A stretch of DNA of 19,605 nucleotides from JBFHFS01 sp041583495 (GTDB lineage Bacteria > Bacteroidota > Bacteroidia > Bacteroidales > Marinilabiliaceae): assembly GCA_041583495.1 (NCBI GenBank), contig JBFHFS010000081.1:1-19605 (forward strand). The letters run 5' to 3'. The notes below the pieces were generated by a model. It saw only the letters and a list, made by a program, of their open reading frames with translations, did no database searches and was not told the DNA's origin. This document shows positions 6,466 through 13,986 of the stretch, one piece after another. The number at the start of each line of letters is the position of its first letter. Position 1 is the stretch's first letter. The position numbers and the translations under genes are program-made.

Positions 6466-7233
6466 TTAAGCCAGATTTTTAGCAATCAAATCAGCCACTT
6501 TTTTCCCGGAAAGCAGCATGCCTCCAAAAATAGGCCCCATTCTGAATCCTCCGCTAACGCCATTGGATGCCATGCCGGAAACATAAAGACCCGGGAAGAT
6601 TTCCTTGGTATTCTCAACGGTTGTGCGTTCTGCCTCATCAATCGAAAGAGAGCGTTCTCCCATGGCTTTCCCGGTTTTGGTATTCAATTTAATGTTGTTT
6701 TTTCGTTCGAGGGTACGGGCAATCTCGCAATCGTGGCCGGTACCATCAATCACCGCTTTTGCCATGATTACCAGTGGATCGACGTGCATCCCTTCACGAT
6801 GTATGGGGGCCCAGTTCAAAACCACCCCACTGACTTTATCGTTTTGAAAAACAACATCTTCAACTGAGGTGCAATTGAAAATTTTTACCCCCAGTCGGGT
6901 GGCATGATAAACAAGAGAAGAGGTGGCATGAACCGAGTCCAGCGTATAATAATCCTTTTCGTAGTGCTTATAGGTGATCTTGAGTTCATCGAGAATGAAT
7001 AAAGCATCTTTTTGAACGACAATTTCATTAAACATCATGGCCCCACCCCACATGCCGCCACCGGGAGCCAGTTTTCGGTCGTATAATGCGACCTTAAGCC
7101 CTTTTTTTGCCAAATAATACGATGCCACCAACCCGGAGGGCCCTCCTCCAACAATGGCCACATCAACCGATAAATGCTCTTTTAGTTTGTTAAAATAGGA
7201 ATCAACAATTCCTGCAGATACAATCTGTTCCAT
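6466..7233 (-). CDS. thi4: Sulfide-dependent thiamin thiazole synthase (archaeal-type Thi4)
   Basis: The 255-aa Thi4-family protein makes the adenylated thiazole of thiamin from NAD and glycine. Seen: an NAD-binding GGGPSG (29-34), PGGGMWGG (57-64), the WAPIHREGMHVDPL block (141-154), GTGHD (164-168), and the C-terminal GMASNGVSGGFRMGPIFGGM. Yeast-type Thi4 donates sulfur from a cysteine in this block and dies after one turnover. Here the corresponding residue is H150 (MHVDP), the arrangement of the archaeal enzymes that use free sulfide and iron catalytically. This implies an anaerobic or sulfide-rich life. It replaces ThiG/ThiH/ThiF/ThiS in this locus. It is the first gene of the riboswitch-controlled operon. 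Confidence 0.95.
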   Translation of the reverse strand: MEQIVSAGIVDSYFNKLKEHLSVDVAIVGGGPSGLVASYYLAKKGLKVALYDRKLAPGGGMWGGAMMFNEIVVQKDALFILDELKITYKHYEKDYYTLDSVHATSSLVYHATRLGVKIFNCTSVEDVVFQNDKVSGVVLNWAPIHREGMHVDPLVIMAKAVIDGTGHDCEIARTLERKNNIKLNTKTGKAMGERSLSIDEAERTTVENTKEIFPGLYVSGMASNGVSGGFRMGPIFGGMLLSGKKVADLIAKNLA

Positions 7234-7237
7234 TCTA

Positions 7238-7270
7238 CTGTTTATTTAGGTTAATAATTTAAATAAACAG
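7238..7270 (-). promoter_or_regulatory. Putative sequestering hairpin at the thi4 start
   Basis: Minus-strand CTGTTTATTT (7261-7270) pairs perfectly with AAATAAACAG (7238-7247) across a 13-nt loop. The stem ends four bases before the thi4 ATG and would bury the A-rich ribosome landing site. There is no U-tract, so a translational switch is more likely than a terminator. Confidence 0.6.
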
Positions 7271-7307
7271 GGGAAATTAACTTTTGAATCGTTGATTTGC
7301 TCTTTAC

Positions 7308-7379
7308 TTTCCTACGCAGGCATTATCCTGATCAGGTATAAAGGGTATATTCTCAGCCTGAAAGTTAGGCACCCCTAGT
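7308..7379 (-). ncRNA. TPP riboswitch (THI element)
   Basis: The minus strand carries all hallmark blocks in order: AGGGGTGCC, the P3 stem GCC/GGC, GCTGAGA, ATACCC, ACCTGATC, GGATAATGCC and GCGTAGG. This is a compact class with a short P3 and no P3a. TPP binding is expected to repress the downstream thi4-thiE(-thiC) genes. The 5' arm also pairs with leader sequence just before the thi4 start (see findings). Confidence 0.97.
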
Positions 7380-7389
7380 TTATTTGTGA

Positions 7390-7397
7390 CAAAAGTA
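7390..7397 (-). promoter_or_regulatory. -7 promoter box of the thi4 operon
   Basis: TACTTTTG on the minus strand fits TAnnTTTG. It would start the transcript near 7384, immediately before the TPP aptamer. The -33 region is weak. Confidence 0.5.
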
Positions 7398-7743
7398 GAA
7401 TAAAAAATTAAATTTCCGGGAATAATGGCGCTCTTTCGAAGGCTATTGGTTCAGAGATCTGCATTTGGGGGCCGTAAAAGGTTAGGGGTCAGGGGATGTT
7501 TTTTTGGTTGGAATGAAAAAACGGAGTTGCATCCTGAGTCACGGGTTTTTTCCATTAGCCAGACCCTGTTCAATTTAAGGTTATCGTATCGGTCTGCCGA
7601 TGGTGCTTTTCCATTAGAGACACCAAAGGTCATAAAGCTACAAGGCTTTACTTTTATTAGACCTGTTTCTGTTTGATTTCCGGGCAAAGCTTAATCTTTG
7701 GCACTACCCCTGATGTTAAATATACAACAGGGTTATCTGCCTG
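7398..7743. other. Intergenic stretch without a supported gene
   Basis: Open frames here have no family resemblance. A small hairpin AAAGC/GCTTT lies at about 7635-7650. Next to the downstream gene's stop, an imperfect stem (CCCTG/CAGGG, about 7711-7733) could act as a processing or termination structure, but it has no U-run. Confidence 0.35.
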
Positions 7744-8994
7744 CTATTCCATTCTTATGAGTTTTTTGTAAATTATCCTGTCATCGATGTTTAATCTTAC
7801 AAGATACATTCCTTCGGGGAAATCACTGATGTCGACTTCAGTCTGTTGGGTCGTTGTTAATAGCTTCTTTCCCATTAAGTTGAATAATTTGACCTCGAAT
7901 TTTTGAAATGGAAAATCAATTTTAAAATTTAACAGCCCACAGGTTGGATTGGGGTAAATGCTTACCATACTGTTCGAAAGCACTGTGCTGTCGTAAGGTC
8001 CGGTGAGGATACAAGTATCTGAAGGTGAAAAATAAGTGTCGGCCCATATATTGAAATCCGTCATCAGTGGGTCGTAGGTGTGGTATTGGAATTCAAAGGG
8101 CCAGGGCTCAATATAGCGTATGTTTAAGTATTTTGCCTGGGTGAAGACCGAACTGTATAAACCATCTTTAAATCTTTCCGGTTGGTCCGACCGGCCAATT
8201 ATTTGTGCATATTTATCTCCCTGGAAATGATAGATAAAATCAATCAAGTCGGTTTGGTAAGTTGTCTTCCCGGATATCCACCACATCCCTAAACCCACTC
8301 TGTTGCATAAGCCTGGGTCATCTGCTAAGTCATTCATAATTGTAGCTGGTACAATGGTGTCCTGATCAATTTCGTGTACCTCGAAAACAATTGGTTTGTC
8401 GGGGAAAGCATTGGCAAACACCCTGGTGGTGGTTTTGGCTGCCGTAATCCATTTTTCATTGGTAAATCCGTCAGAGGCAAACAGGGTCATGTCCACACCG
8501 TTCAAATGTCCTTCAATGCCATTAACCGTCATTTGCGTTACATATACATGCGACAGCATCGTATCTGCAGCATATTGACTTCCAAGTTGGGTAATTAATT
8601 CTGTCAATTTTTGATTACATACGGGGTCCCACCATAGTGGCAATCTCCAATCCTGACTTTGATATTGAAAGTTGTGGTAGCTTACCTTAAGCATGTCAAT
8701 TAACCAATCCGGACTTCCGAAGGCACCCCCGGAAATTGCCAAAGAATATTTTACACCTGCCGCTTTTACCGTATTTATCTTGGTATTGAGATTTGTGAAA
8801 TCATACACTCCTGGTGTTGGTTCAATAGCCGACCACTTCTCCACTAATAAAACACCTCTGACTTCGGTATGTGAAAGTACAGCAGGATGGGTTCCGTTAG
8901 TGCCTGCAAAACAGCCCCTTGGCTTGTTGATGACCTGGGCAAAAAGGGATTGAGGGATCAGTAAAAAGAGTAAAATGTAGTATTGTTTTTTCAT
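7744..8994 (-). CDS. Secreted GH-like TIM-barrel protein with T9SS sorting domain
   Basis: The 416-aa exported protein has a signal peptide at residues 1-20 (MKKQYYILLFLLIPQSLFAQ). Its central domain, roughly 21-330, reads like a clan-A glycoside hydrolase barrel: WSAIEPTPGVYDF early, then acidic residues on strand ends in TVNGIEGHL, VFEVHEIDQ and RYIEPWPFEF. I cannot name a GH family or substrate. The last ~75 residues (SIYPNPTCGLLNF to the end) are a type A Por-secretion C-terminal sorting domain, so the protein should cross the outer membrane by the type IX system and be surface-attached or released. ATG 8994 is chosen; an in-frame GTG at 9006 would only add four residues. No transport genes are adjacent, so it is an orphan degradative enzyme candidate. 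Confidence 0.8.
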   Translation of the reverse strand: MKKQYYILLFLLIPQSLFAQVINKPRGCFAGTNGTHPAVLSHTEVRGVLLVEKWSAIEPTPGVYDFTNLNTKINTVKAAGVKYSLAISGGAFGSPDWLIDMLKVSYHNFQYQSQDWRLPLWWDPVCNQKLTELITQLGSQYAADTMLSHVYVTQMTVNGIEGHLNGVDMTLFASDGFTNEKWITAAKTTTRVFANAFPDKPIVFEVHEIDQDTIVPATIMNDLADDPGLCNRVGLGMWWISGKTTYQTDLIDFIYHFQGDKYAQIIGRSDQPERFKDGLYSSVFTQAKYLNIRYIEPWPFEFQYHTYDPLMTDFNIWADTYFSPSDTCILTGPYDSTVLSNSMVSIYPNPTCGLLNFKIDFPFQKFEVKLFNLMGKKLLTTTQQTEVDISDFPEGMYLVRLNIDDRIIYKKLIRME

Positions 8995-9418
8995 TATTTT
9001 CTTCACAGCTATCCCGATTGGGATAGGATTGTTAATGAATCCTCATGCTTTCTTTATGAGATGCTATTAATGATGAGGGGTTGCGTCGCAACTGCCCCAA
9101 AGATTCCCATCCCTGATATTTTATCTCGAAATGCTTGTGGGCCTTCGCTAAGTCTTTAGTTAAAGGCTGCGATGCTTCTGAAGGAAGCCATGGCACTGGC
9201 ATATGATGGGAGAGGATTACCTATCCCCATGCCTCGGAATGAGAGGTTGAGGGGTGACTGGTTGACATTCATTCTTTATCAAATCGTTGAAAGGTGTATT
9301 GGTGTTTTTTATCAGGATCAGGAGGTTAATTTGTTTGACTGATTTCCTTTCATTTATCACCGAGCAAATACCGTGGCACAGCAACACAATAATAACGCAT
9401 GTTTTGGCTTGTGCTTGT
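8995..9418. other. Intergenic stretch with hairpins
   Basis: No gene is supported. CTATCCC/GGGATAG (9009-9026) forms a 7-bp stem with a 4-nt loop 15 nt before the ATG of the secreted protein. GTTGCG/CGCAAC (9080-9092) forms another with a one-base centre. Confidence 0.4.
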
Positions 9419-9814
9419 TTATCGTTGTATTAGGTTTATTTGTGAAAGTTCCTGTCCTATTTGATGGATACCAAACAATATTTTGTCTCTTTGATTTTCT
9501 GATGGTTTTTTTTTGCCTTGAACATATTGTGACAATAGGGAAGGGTTCATGCCAATTCTTTCAGCAAGAAACTTTGAGTTAAGCACCCTGTAGTACTTAA
9601 AGAATTGTTCAAAGTCTACTTCAAATTTAATATTGCCCTGAGTAATCTTTTGGTTCTCTTCTTCAAAGTAGAGATTTGCAGCCTCAAAGGCATTATCTAA
9701 CAGTTCAGATATTGACTTTCCCGTAGTATAGATAGGATAATCGATAGCATAGGCTGAAAAACCTGTATTCGTTTTTTCAAGCATCAATACAATCTTTTTT
9801 CTCATAGTTTTCAT
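9419..9814 (-). CDS. hicB: HicB family antitoxin
   Basis: The 131-aa antitoxin of a type II HicAB module has a HicB fold at residues 5-60 (IVLMLEKTNTGFSAYAIDYP, then the helix SISELLDNAFEAANLYFEE). This domain inhibits the HicA RNase. Residues 80-112 form a helix-turn-helix (LAERIGMNPSLLSQYVQGKK) that binds DNA. ATG 9814 is fixed by a strong AAGGAGG five bases upstream, in the 10-nt gap after hicA; the in-frame GTG at 9820 lies inside that SD. The strong SD is unusual for this phylum and would favour antitoxin over toxin synthesis. The pair is transcribed hicA-hicB from the promoter at 10027-10058. Confidence 0.92.
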   Translation of the reverse strand: MKTMRKKIVLMLEKTNTGFSAYAIDYPIYTTGKSISELLDNAFEAANLYFEEENQKITQGNIKFEVDFEQFFKYYRVLNSKFLAERIGMNPSLLSQYVQGKKKPSENQRDKILFGIHQIGQELSQINLIQR

Positions 9815-9824
9815 GTTCACCTCC

Positions 9825-10010
9825 TTACTTTATTCCTGCATCTTTTCTCACCTTCTTTTCTAATCCTTTACCTAGTTCCTGCGAACCATGATTAGGAAAG
9901 ATTATTATACCAGGTTTTTTGTCATGCTTTAGCTTCACATGAGATCCTGCCTGGGAGACCGGATACCATCCATCTTTTCTTAATAATCTTAAAAATTCAG
10001 AACATTTCAT
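9825..10010 (-). CDS. hicA: HicA family mRNA interferase toxin
   Basis: The 61-aa toxin of the HicAB system has a dsRBD-like fold that cleaves mRNA. Seen: MKCSEFLRLLRKDGW at the N-terminus, the conserved QAGSHVKLKH with catalytic H24, then IIIFPNHGSQELGKG and a C-terminal basic helix. Length and motifs are normal, so the toxin appears active. It is the first gene of the operon. No SD precedes its ATG, in contrast to hicB. The palindromic operator lies 20 nt upstream. Confidence 0.93.
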   Translation of the reverse strand: MKCSEFLRLLRKDGWYPVSQAGSHVKLKHDKKPGIIIFPNHGSQELGKGLEKKVRKDAGIK

Positions 10011-10026
10011 TAAAATGTATCTATAT

Positions 10027-10058
10027 CAAAGGTAAATAATTATTTACCTATCTCCAAA
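10027..10058 (-). promoter_or_regulatory. hicAB promoter with embedded 20-bp palindromic operator
   Basis: On the minus strand there is a -33 TTTG (10055-10058), a 20-nt spacer, and an exact -7 box TACCTTTG (10027-10034), ending 17 nt before the hicA ATG. A perfect 20-bp palindrome AGGTAAATAATTATTTACCT (10030-10049) fills most of the spacer and overlaps the -7 box. HicB antitoxins with an HTH repress their own promoter, and this is the obvious site. Confidence 0.75.
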
Positions 10059-10106
10059 AAAACTATTTGCTGAAACCGGTCCTTCCGACAAAGACTATTA
10101 TGTAAG

Positions 10107-10129
10107 TATAAACCCACACTGTTACTTTT
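10107..10129 (+). repeat. 23-nt dispersed repeat, copy 2
   Basis: It matches 356-378 with one substitution and is in the same orientation. It lies between hicA and the TrkA-C protein gene. Confidence 0.7.
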
Positions 10130-10164
10130 CATTGATCTGTTCTTCGCCGAAAAAACAGGAGGCT

Positions 10165-10848
10165 TTATTCGGGTGTTTTAAAAATCTCATTAATGACCTT
10201 TATAGGGCCATAGACGACCAGCTTATCACCTTCCAAAATTTTTTCTTCCCCTTTTGGAATAGGGTTCCATGAATTGTGACGATCAATTCCCAGAATCAAT
10301 ATATTCTTTCTCGTGAGGTTAATCTCCTTAATATGTCGGTTAATGAAAATGGATTTCTTTTTAGTAAGAACCCGAACAAGTCCGTAACCTTCCATTAATC
10401 TTAGAAGATCTTCAATGGGGGCTTCTTCAAAGACAGGTGATTTTATCAGCTTCTTCTTTATAAAATTGTCCCAACGTTTCGTAAACCCCTTATACGTTGC
10501 GAATAAATAAATTAAATATAAACCTACCAGGAAAATTAAAACGCCGGCATATTTTATGTTTCCATGACTGTTTATAATGGAGGTGGAAAAACTGATGATG
10601 ATGGTAATAACCCCCCCATATCCTAATATCATGAGCAGGGATATTATGCGTCTTCTCGCGGGATTATTCATAATCAGTTCAGATTCCTTTGTCGAAAAAC
10701 CTGTTCCCGTAAGGGCAGAAAGTGCCTGGAAATTAGCTTTTCTTTCTTCCATTCCCGTTAATCTTAAAGCTACAGATGCAGCTTTTACCAATAAAATAAG
10801 GATAAAAACAGCCAATAATGATGGCAGGAAAATAAGAGTGTTTGTCAT
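10165..10848 (-). CDS. Membrane protein with TrkA C-terminal (RCK-C) domain
   Basis: The 227-aa inner-membrane protein has three predicted helices (about 4-24, 68-90 and 98-118). After the first comes the conserved FQALSALTGTGFSTKESE (40-57) with NNPARRR. This resembles the pore-loop 'TTTGF' of TrkH/KtrB proteins only superficially, but it is typical of a family of small TrkA-C membrane proteins. Residues ~155-224 form a TrkA-C domain (INLTRKNILILGIDR, then GDKLVVYGPIKVINEIF), which in K+ transport systems binds small ligands. The function is probably ion-transport or ligand-sensing, but the substrate is unknown. ATG 10848 is preferred to GTG 10854. No partner channel gene is adjacent. Confidence 0.75.
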   Translation of the reverse strand: MTNTLIFLPSLLAVFILILLVKAASVALRLTGMEERKANFQALSALTGTGFSTKESELIMNNPARRRIISLLMILGYGGVITIIISFSTSIINSHGNIKYAGVLIFLVGLYLIYLFATYKGFTKRWDNFIKKKLIKSPVFEEAPIEDLLRLMEGYGLVRVLTKKKSIFINRHIKEINLTRKNILILGIDRHNSWNPIPKGEEKILEGDKLVVYGPIKVINEIFKTPE

Positions 10849-11242
10849 AATCACTTGGGTTTTAATAGATTTTATTATTTGGTTGTCTATGGTATTCTCA
10901 ATTGGATGCCATCCTTTTCATTACCCCTCTTAAGAACGGTATTCCGGAAAAACCCCGGGCCGGTTTCCCGGCATACAGATCAGGCCCTTTTAATCCCCGG
11001 TCGGATCGCGACTTGTGAATGGCAACCGGCTGTTATGACTTACTTTTATTGACTTAAATGTAGTAATTTGTTTGCACTCAGTTGCAATATCTCTTTGCTA
11101 TCCGGCTCTTTGGTAGAAATATTTGTCATATTCTTAAACCCAATGGTTCGTTAAACTATTGCAAATAACTATATACTAGTATTCTAGGTGTGCAGACCTT
11201 CTTCTGTTAATGTGCCGATATTAAGCTCCTTGCGAATAAGTC

Positions 11243-11275
11243 TAACCTGTCCCGAATCTAGTTCGGGACAGGTTA
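11243..11275. repeat. 14-bp-stem perfect inverted repeat
   Basis: TAACCTGTCCCGAA (11243-11256) is followed by the 5-nt loop TCTAG and the exact complement TTCGGGACAGGTTA (11262-11275). No T-tract follows on either strand, so a simple terminator is unlikely. It looks like a REP/MITE-like unit. Confidence 0.7.
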
Positions 11276-11303
11276 TCATCTGGCTCCTTCGCTGTGCCAC
11301 CCC

Positions 11304-11345
11304 TATAGCTATGGCGACACGCCGTAAAGCTATGGCGACACGCGG
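11304..11345. repeat. Two tandem 21-bp repeats
   Basis: Two units, 11304-11324 and 11325-11345, share the core AGCTATGGCGACACGC and differ at two positions. They lie 28 nt from the perfect inverted repeat and may be part of one element. Confidence 0.7.
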
Positions 11346-11574
11346 AAACTCTAACGATCTATTGTAAACCATTAAATTAAAACAAATGAGACATGATTAG
11401 AGTTGTTTATACCCTTTTTCCCTTGCCCTGGCAAAGGTCCTTCCGTGTGGTATGTTTATCTCCCTGTTTTTAGTGGGATAGGTGCCTCATGTGATTCGAT
11501 TCAAAAACAATAACATCATATCTTTTTCATCCATTCCGAAAAAAAGTTCATCTTAGCACAAAATTGTATAAACA

Positions 11575-12207
11575 ATGGCTACCGAAATTACAATTGTCCG
11601 ACATGGTGAAACCATTTGGAATGTGGAACAGCGCATTCAAGGGCAACACAACAGCAAGCTAACCGAAAATGGAATTTTGCAAGCTAAACTTGTGGCAAAG
11701 GCGCTTGCCAAACGTGAGTTTGATGTGTTAATCAGCAGCGATCTTGAAAGAGCTGCCCAAACAGCAAGAATTATTAACACAAAGCTTTCGTTACCCCATG
11801 AATGTAATTCAAATTTGCGCGAACGCTCTTTTGGGATTTTGGAAGGAAAAACCCTGCCCGAAATAAAAGAGCAATTCCCCAATGAATACGCATCCTATAA
11901 AGCGAGAGATCCAAAATTTATTATTCCTGAGGGGGAAAGCCTTGAACAGCTTTTTTCGCGTGTAACTTCAGAAATAGAAGATATAGCTCATAAGTTTTGT
12001 AACCGCAAGGTCCTGATTGTATCGCATGGACTTGTGCTGGAAATGATGATGTACAAAACCTTTTCGATAGAACTGGATAAACCACGGGGATTTTCTATAA
12101 ACAATTCTTCAATAAGTTCATTTTACATCGATGAGAACAGTTGGTTTTTAAAGGAGTGGGGGGTAATCGAACACCTATTATCGTTAAACGTGTTAACTGA
12201 ACTCTAG
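11575..12207 (+). CDS. Histidine phosphatase (phosphoglycerate mutase-like) family protein
   Basis: The 210-aa cytosolic phosphatase or mutase belongs to the branch-1 histidine phosphatases. Seen: VRHGET with phospho-acceptor H10 and R9, NVEQRIQGQHNSKLTENGILQA (the usual 'G..d..LT..G..QA' block), SSDLERAAQTA with R59, LRERSFGILEG with E83, and IVSHGLVL with H151. These are the full catalytic set. Such proteins include GpmB-like, CobC-like and broad-specificity phosphatases. Sequence alone does not give the substrate, and no cobalamin or glycolytic neighbour helps. The ATG at 11575 gives the standard MATEITIVRHGE start. It converges with the ABC-F gene. Confidence 0.88.
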   Translation: MATEITIVRHGETIWNVEQRIQGQHNSKLTENGILQAKLVAKALAKREFDVLISSDLERAAQTARIINTKLSLPHECNSNLRERSFGILEGKTLPEIKEQFPNEYASYKARDPKFIIPEGESLEQLFSRVTSEIEDIAHKFCNRKVLIVSHGLVLEMMMYKTFSIELDKPRGFSINNSSISSFYIDENSWFLKEWGVIEHLLSLNVLTEL

Positions 12208-12320
12208 TGTTTTTTATCCAGCCAACACAGCCCCTAGGGTTCCCATTGTCGCTTGTCCTGATGCGATATAAAAGTGGCGTTTCTTATTCCGGCCAAATAC
12301 TATGGCTTTTCTGAGTGGGT

Positions 12321-13961
12321 TTAATTTTTTCGTGCTTCCAGTTCCCGCAGATGTTCCATCTTTTTGCGTTGCAGAAACTCTTTGATTCCTTCAAGATGTT
12401 CTTTCACCCTTTGGTTCCCAAATTCGTGTATCTTGCTAACCAGACCATCGAGAAAATCCCGGTCGTGTGATACCAGGATGAGGGTGCCGTCGTATTTCAG
12501 TAAGGCTTGTTTCAGGATGTCCTTGGTGCGGATATCGAGGTGGTTGGTGGGCTCATCGAGGATAAGCAAATTATAGGGCTCCAACAGCAGCTTGATCATT
12601 GCCAGCCGGGTGCGTTCTCCCCCGGAGAGTACTTTCACCTTTTTTTCCAGATCCTCACCACTAAACATAAAGGCGCCCAGGATATCCCTTATCCTGGTGC
12701 GAATTTCACCTTTGGCGATGTCGTCGATGGTCTGGAAGACCGTGAGGGACTCGTCCAGGAGCGAGGCTTCGTTCTGTGCAAAGTAACCCACCTGCGTGTT
12801 GTGGCCCAGGGTGAGGGTGCCCCCATGGTCCACCTGCCCCATGATGGCCTTGATGAGCGTGGACTTCCCGGCCCCGTTCTTTCCCACAAAAGCTACCTTC
12901 TGGCCCCGTTCGATGGTGAATGAAGCGCCCGAAAAAACCAGGTGATCCTCATACGATTTGGAAATATCCTCAGCGATAACCGGATAATTTCCCGATCGGG
13001 GGGCGGGGGGAAAGGTTAGCCTTAGGTGCGAGGTATCCACCTCGTCGATTTCAAGAATCTGTAGTTTCTCCAGCATGCGCACCCGCGATTGCACCTGGTT
13101 GGTTTTCGAATAGGTGCCCCTGAATCGTTCGATGAAATCCTGATTGTCGGCAATCATCTTTTGCTGCTCGTCATAAGCCTTCTGTTGTTGCTCGCGCCGT
13201 TCCTGCCGCAGCACCAGATATTGGGAGTAGTTCACCTTATAATCGTAGATGCGTCCCATGGTTACTTCGATGGTGCGCGTGGTAATATTATCTACAAAAG
13301 CACGGTCGTGTGAGATTACGATCACCGCCTTGGCACTGTTAATCAGAAACTCCTCGAGCCATTGTACCGATTCGATATCCAGGTGGTTGGTGGGTTCATC
13401 CAGAAGAATCAGGTCGGGGTCCTGCAGCAAAATCTTGGCCAGCTCGATACGCATACGCCAGCCCCCGCTAAACTCAGCTGTTGGTCGCTGAAAATCGGAT
13501 CGCTCAAATCCCAGACCCAGGAGTATCTTTTCTACCTCAGCATCAAAATTAACATCCCCCTGACTGTAGATCTTTTCACTCAGCGTGGAGACTCTTTCAA
13601 TGATGTCGTAGTAGGCTTGTGATTCGTAATCGGTGCGAACGGTAAGCTGCTGGTTAAGCTCCTCCATCTCTTTCTGCATGGCGATTAACTGAACAAATGC
13701 CTGTGAAGCCTCCTCAAAGACGGTTCGGTTAGATTCATTCATCAGGTGCTGGGGAAGGTAAGCAATAATGGCATCATTGGGCGCCGATACACGTCCCTGC
13801 GAAGGTGATTTAATGCCGGCCAGGATCTTCAGCAGGGTGGATTTTCCGGCCCCGTTTTTCCCCATGAGGGCAATGCGATCCTTTTCGTTTACCACAAACG
13901 AAACATCCTTAAAAAGGGATGTGCCCCCAAACTCAACACCCAATCCATCTATCGAAATCAT
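12321..13961 (-). CDS. ABC-F family ribosome-associated ATPase
   Basis: The 546-aa soluble ATPase has two ABC domains and no membrane segment. NBD1 has Walker A GKNGAGKST (34-42), signature FSGGWRMRIEL (164-174) and Walker B LILLDEPTNHLD (184-195). A long charged, helical linker (about 240-315) forms the P-site tRNA-interaction motif region. NBD2 has GKNGAGKST (360-368), LSGGERTRL (445-453) and LLILDEPTNHLD (465-476). Housekeeping ABC-F proteins (EttA, Uup, YbiT, YheS) act on ribosomes and resolve stalled or strained states. Length and lack of long loops fit a housekeeping Bacteroidota copy rather than an antibiotic-resistance variant, but I cannot exclude the latter. ATG 13961 follows a short leader with a clear -7 box. 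GC content in NBD2 is higher than in neighbouring genes. Confidence 0.93.
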   Translation of the reverse strand: MISIDGLGVEFGGTSLFKDVSFVVNEKDRIALMGKNGAGKSTLLKILAGIKSPSQGRVSAPNDAIIAYLPQHLMNESNRTVFEEASQAFVQLIAMQKEMEELNQQLTVRTDYESQAYYDIIERVSTLSEKIYSQGDVNFDAEVEKILLGLGFERSDFQRPTAEFSGGWRMRIELAKILLQDPDLILLDEPTNHLDIESVQWLEEFLINSAKAVIVISHDRAFVDNITTRTIEVTMGRIYDYKVNYSQYLVLRQERREQQQKAYDEQQKMIADNQDFIERFRGTYSKTNQVQSRVRMLEKLQILEIDEVDTSHLRLTFPPAPRSGNYPVIAEDISKSYEDHLVFSGASFTIERGQKVAFVGKNGAGKSTLIKAIMGQVDHGGTLTLGHNTQVGYFAQNEASLLDESLTVFQTIDDIAKGEIRTRIRDILGAFMFSGEDLEKKVKVLSGGERTRLAMIKLLLEPYNLLILDEPTNHLDIRTKDILKQALLKYDGTLILVSHDRDFLDGLVSKIHEFGNQRVKEHLEGIKEFLQRKKMEHLRELEARKN

Positions 13962-13986
13962 CCTTGCTTCTTTTTTAATTAGGGCG

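Larger units (their letters stand above)
10849..11574. other. Long intergenic region with repeat elements
   Basis: No supported gene. It contains a long perfect hairpin (11243-11275) and a two-unit tandem repeat (11304-11345), listed separately. The stretch 10930-11040 is relatively GC-rich, with CCGG-containing short inverted motifs and no coding pattern. Confidence 0.45.

Noticed and set aside
7425..7687. Overlapping 83-aa plus and 78-aa minus frames
   Set aside because: Neither has a family motif or a leader suited to translation. Treated as non-coding.
12689..12889. Arg/Pro/Ser-rich 66-aa frame inside the ABC-F gene
   Set aside because: It is a shadow of the GC-rich NBD2 codons on the same strand; the main frame has all ABC motifs.
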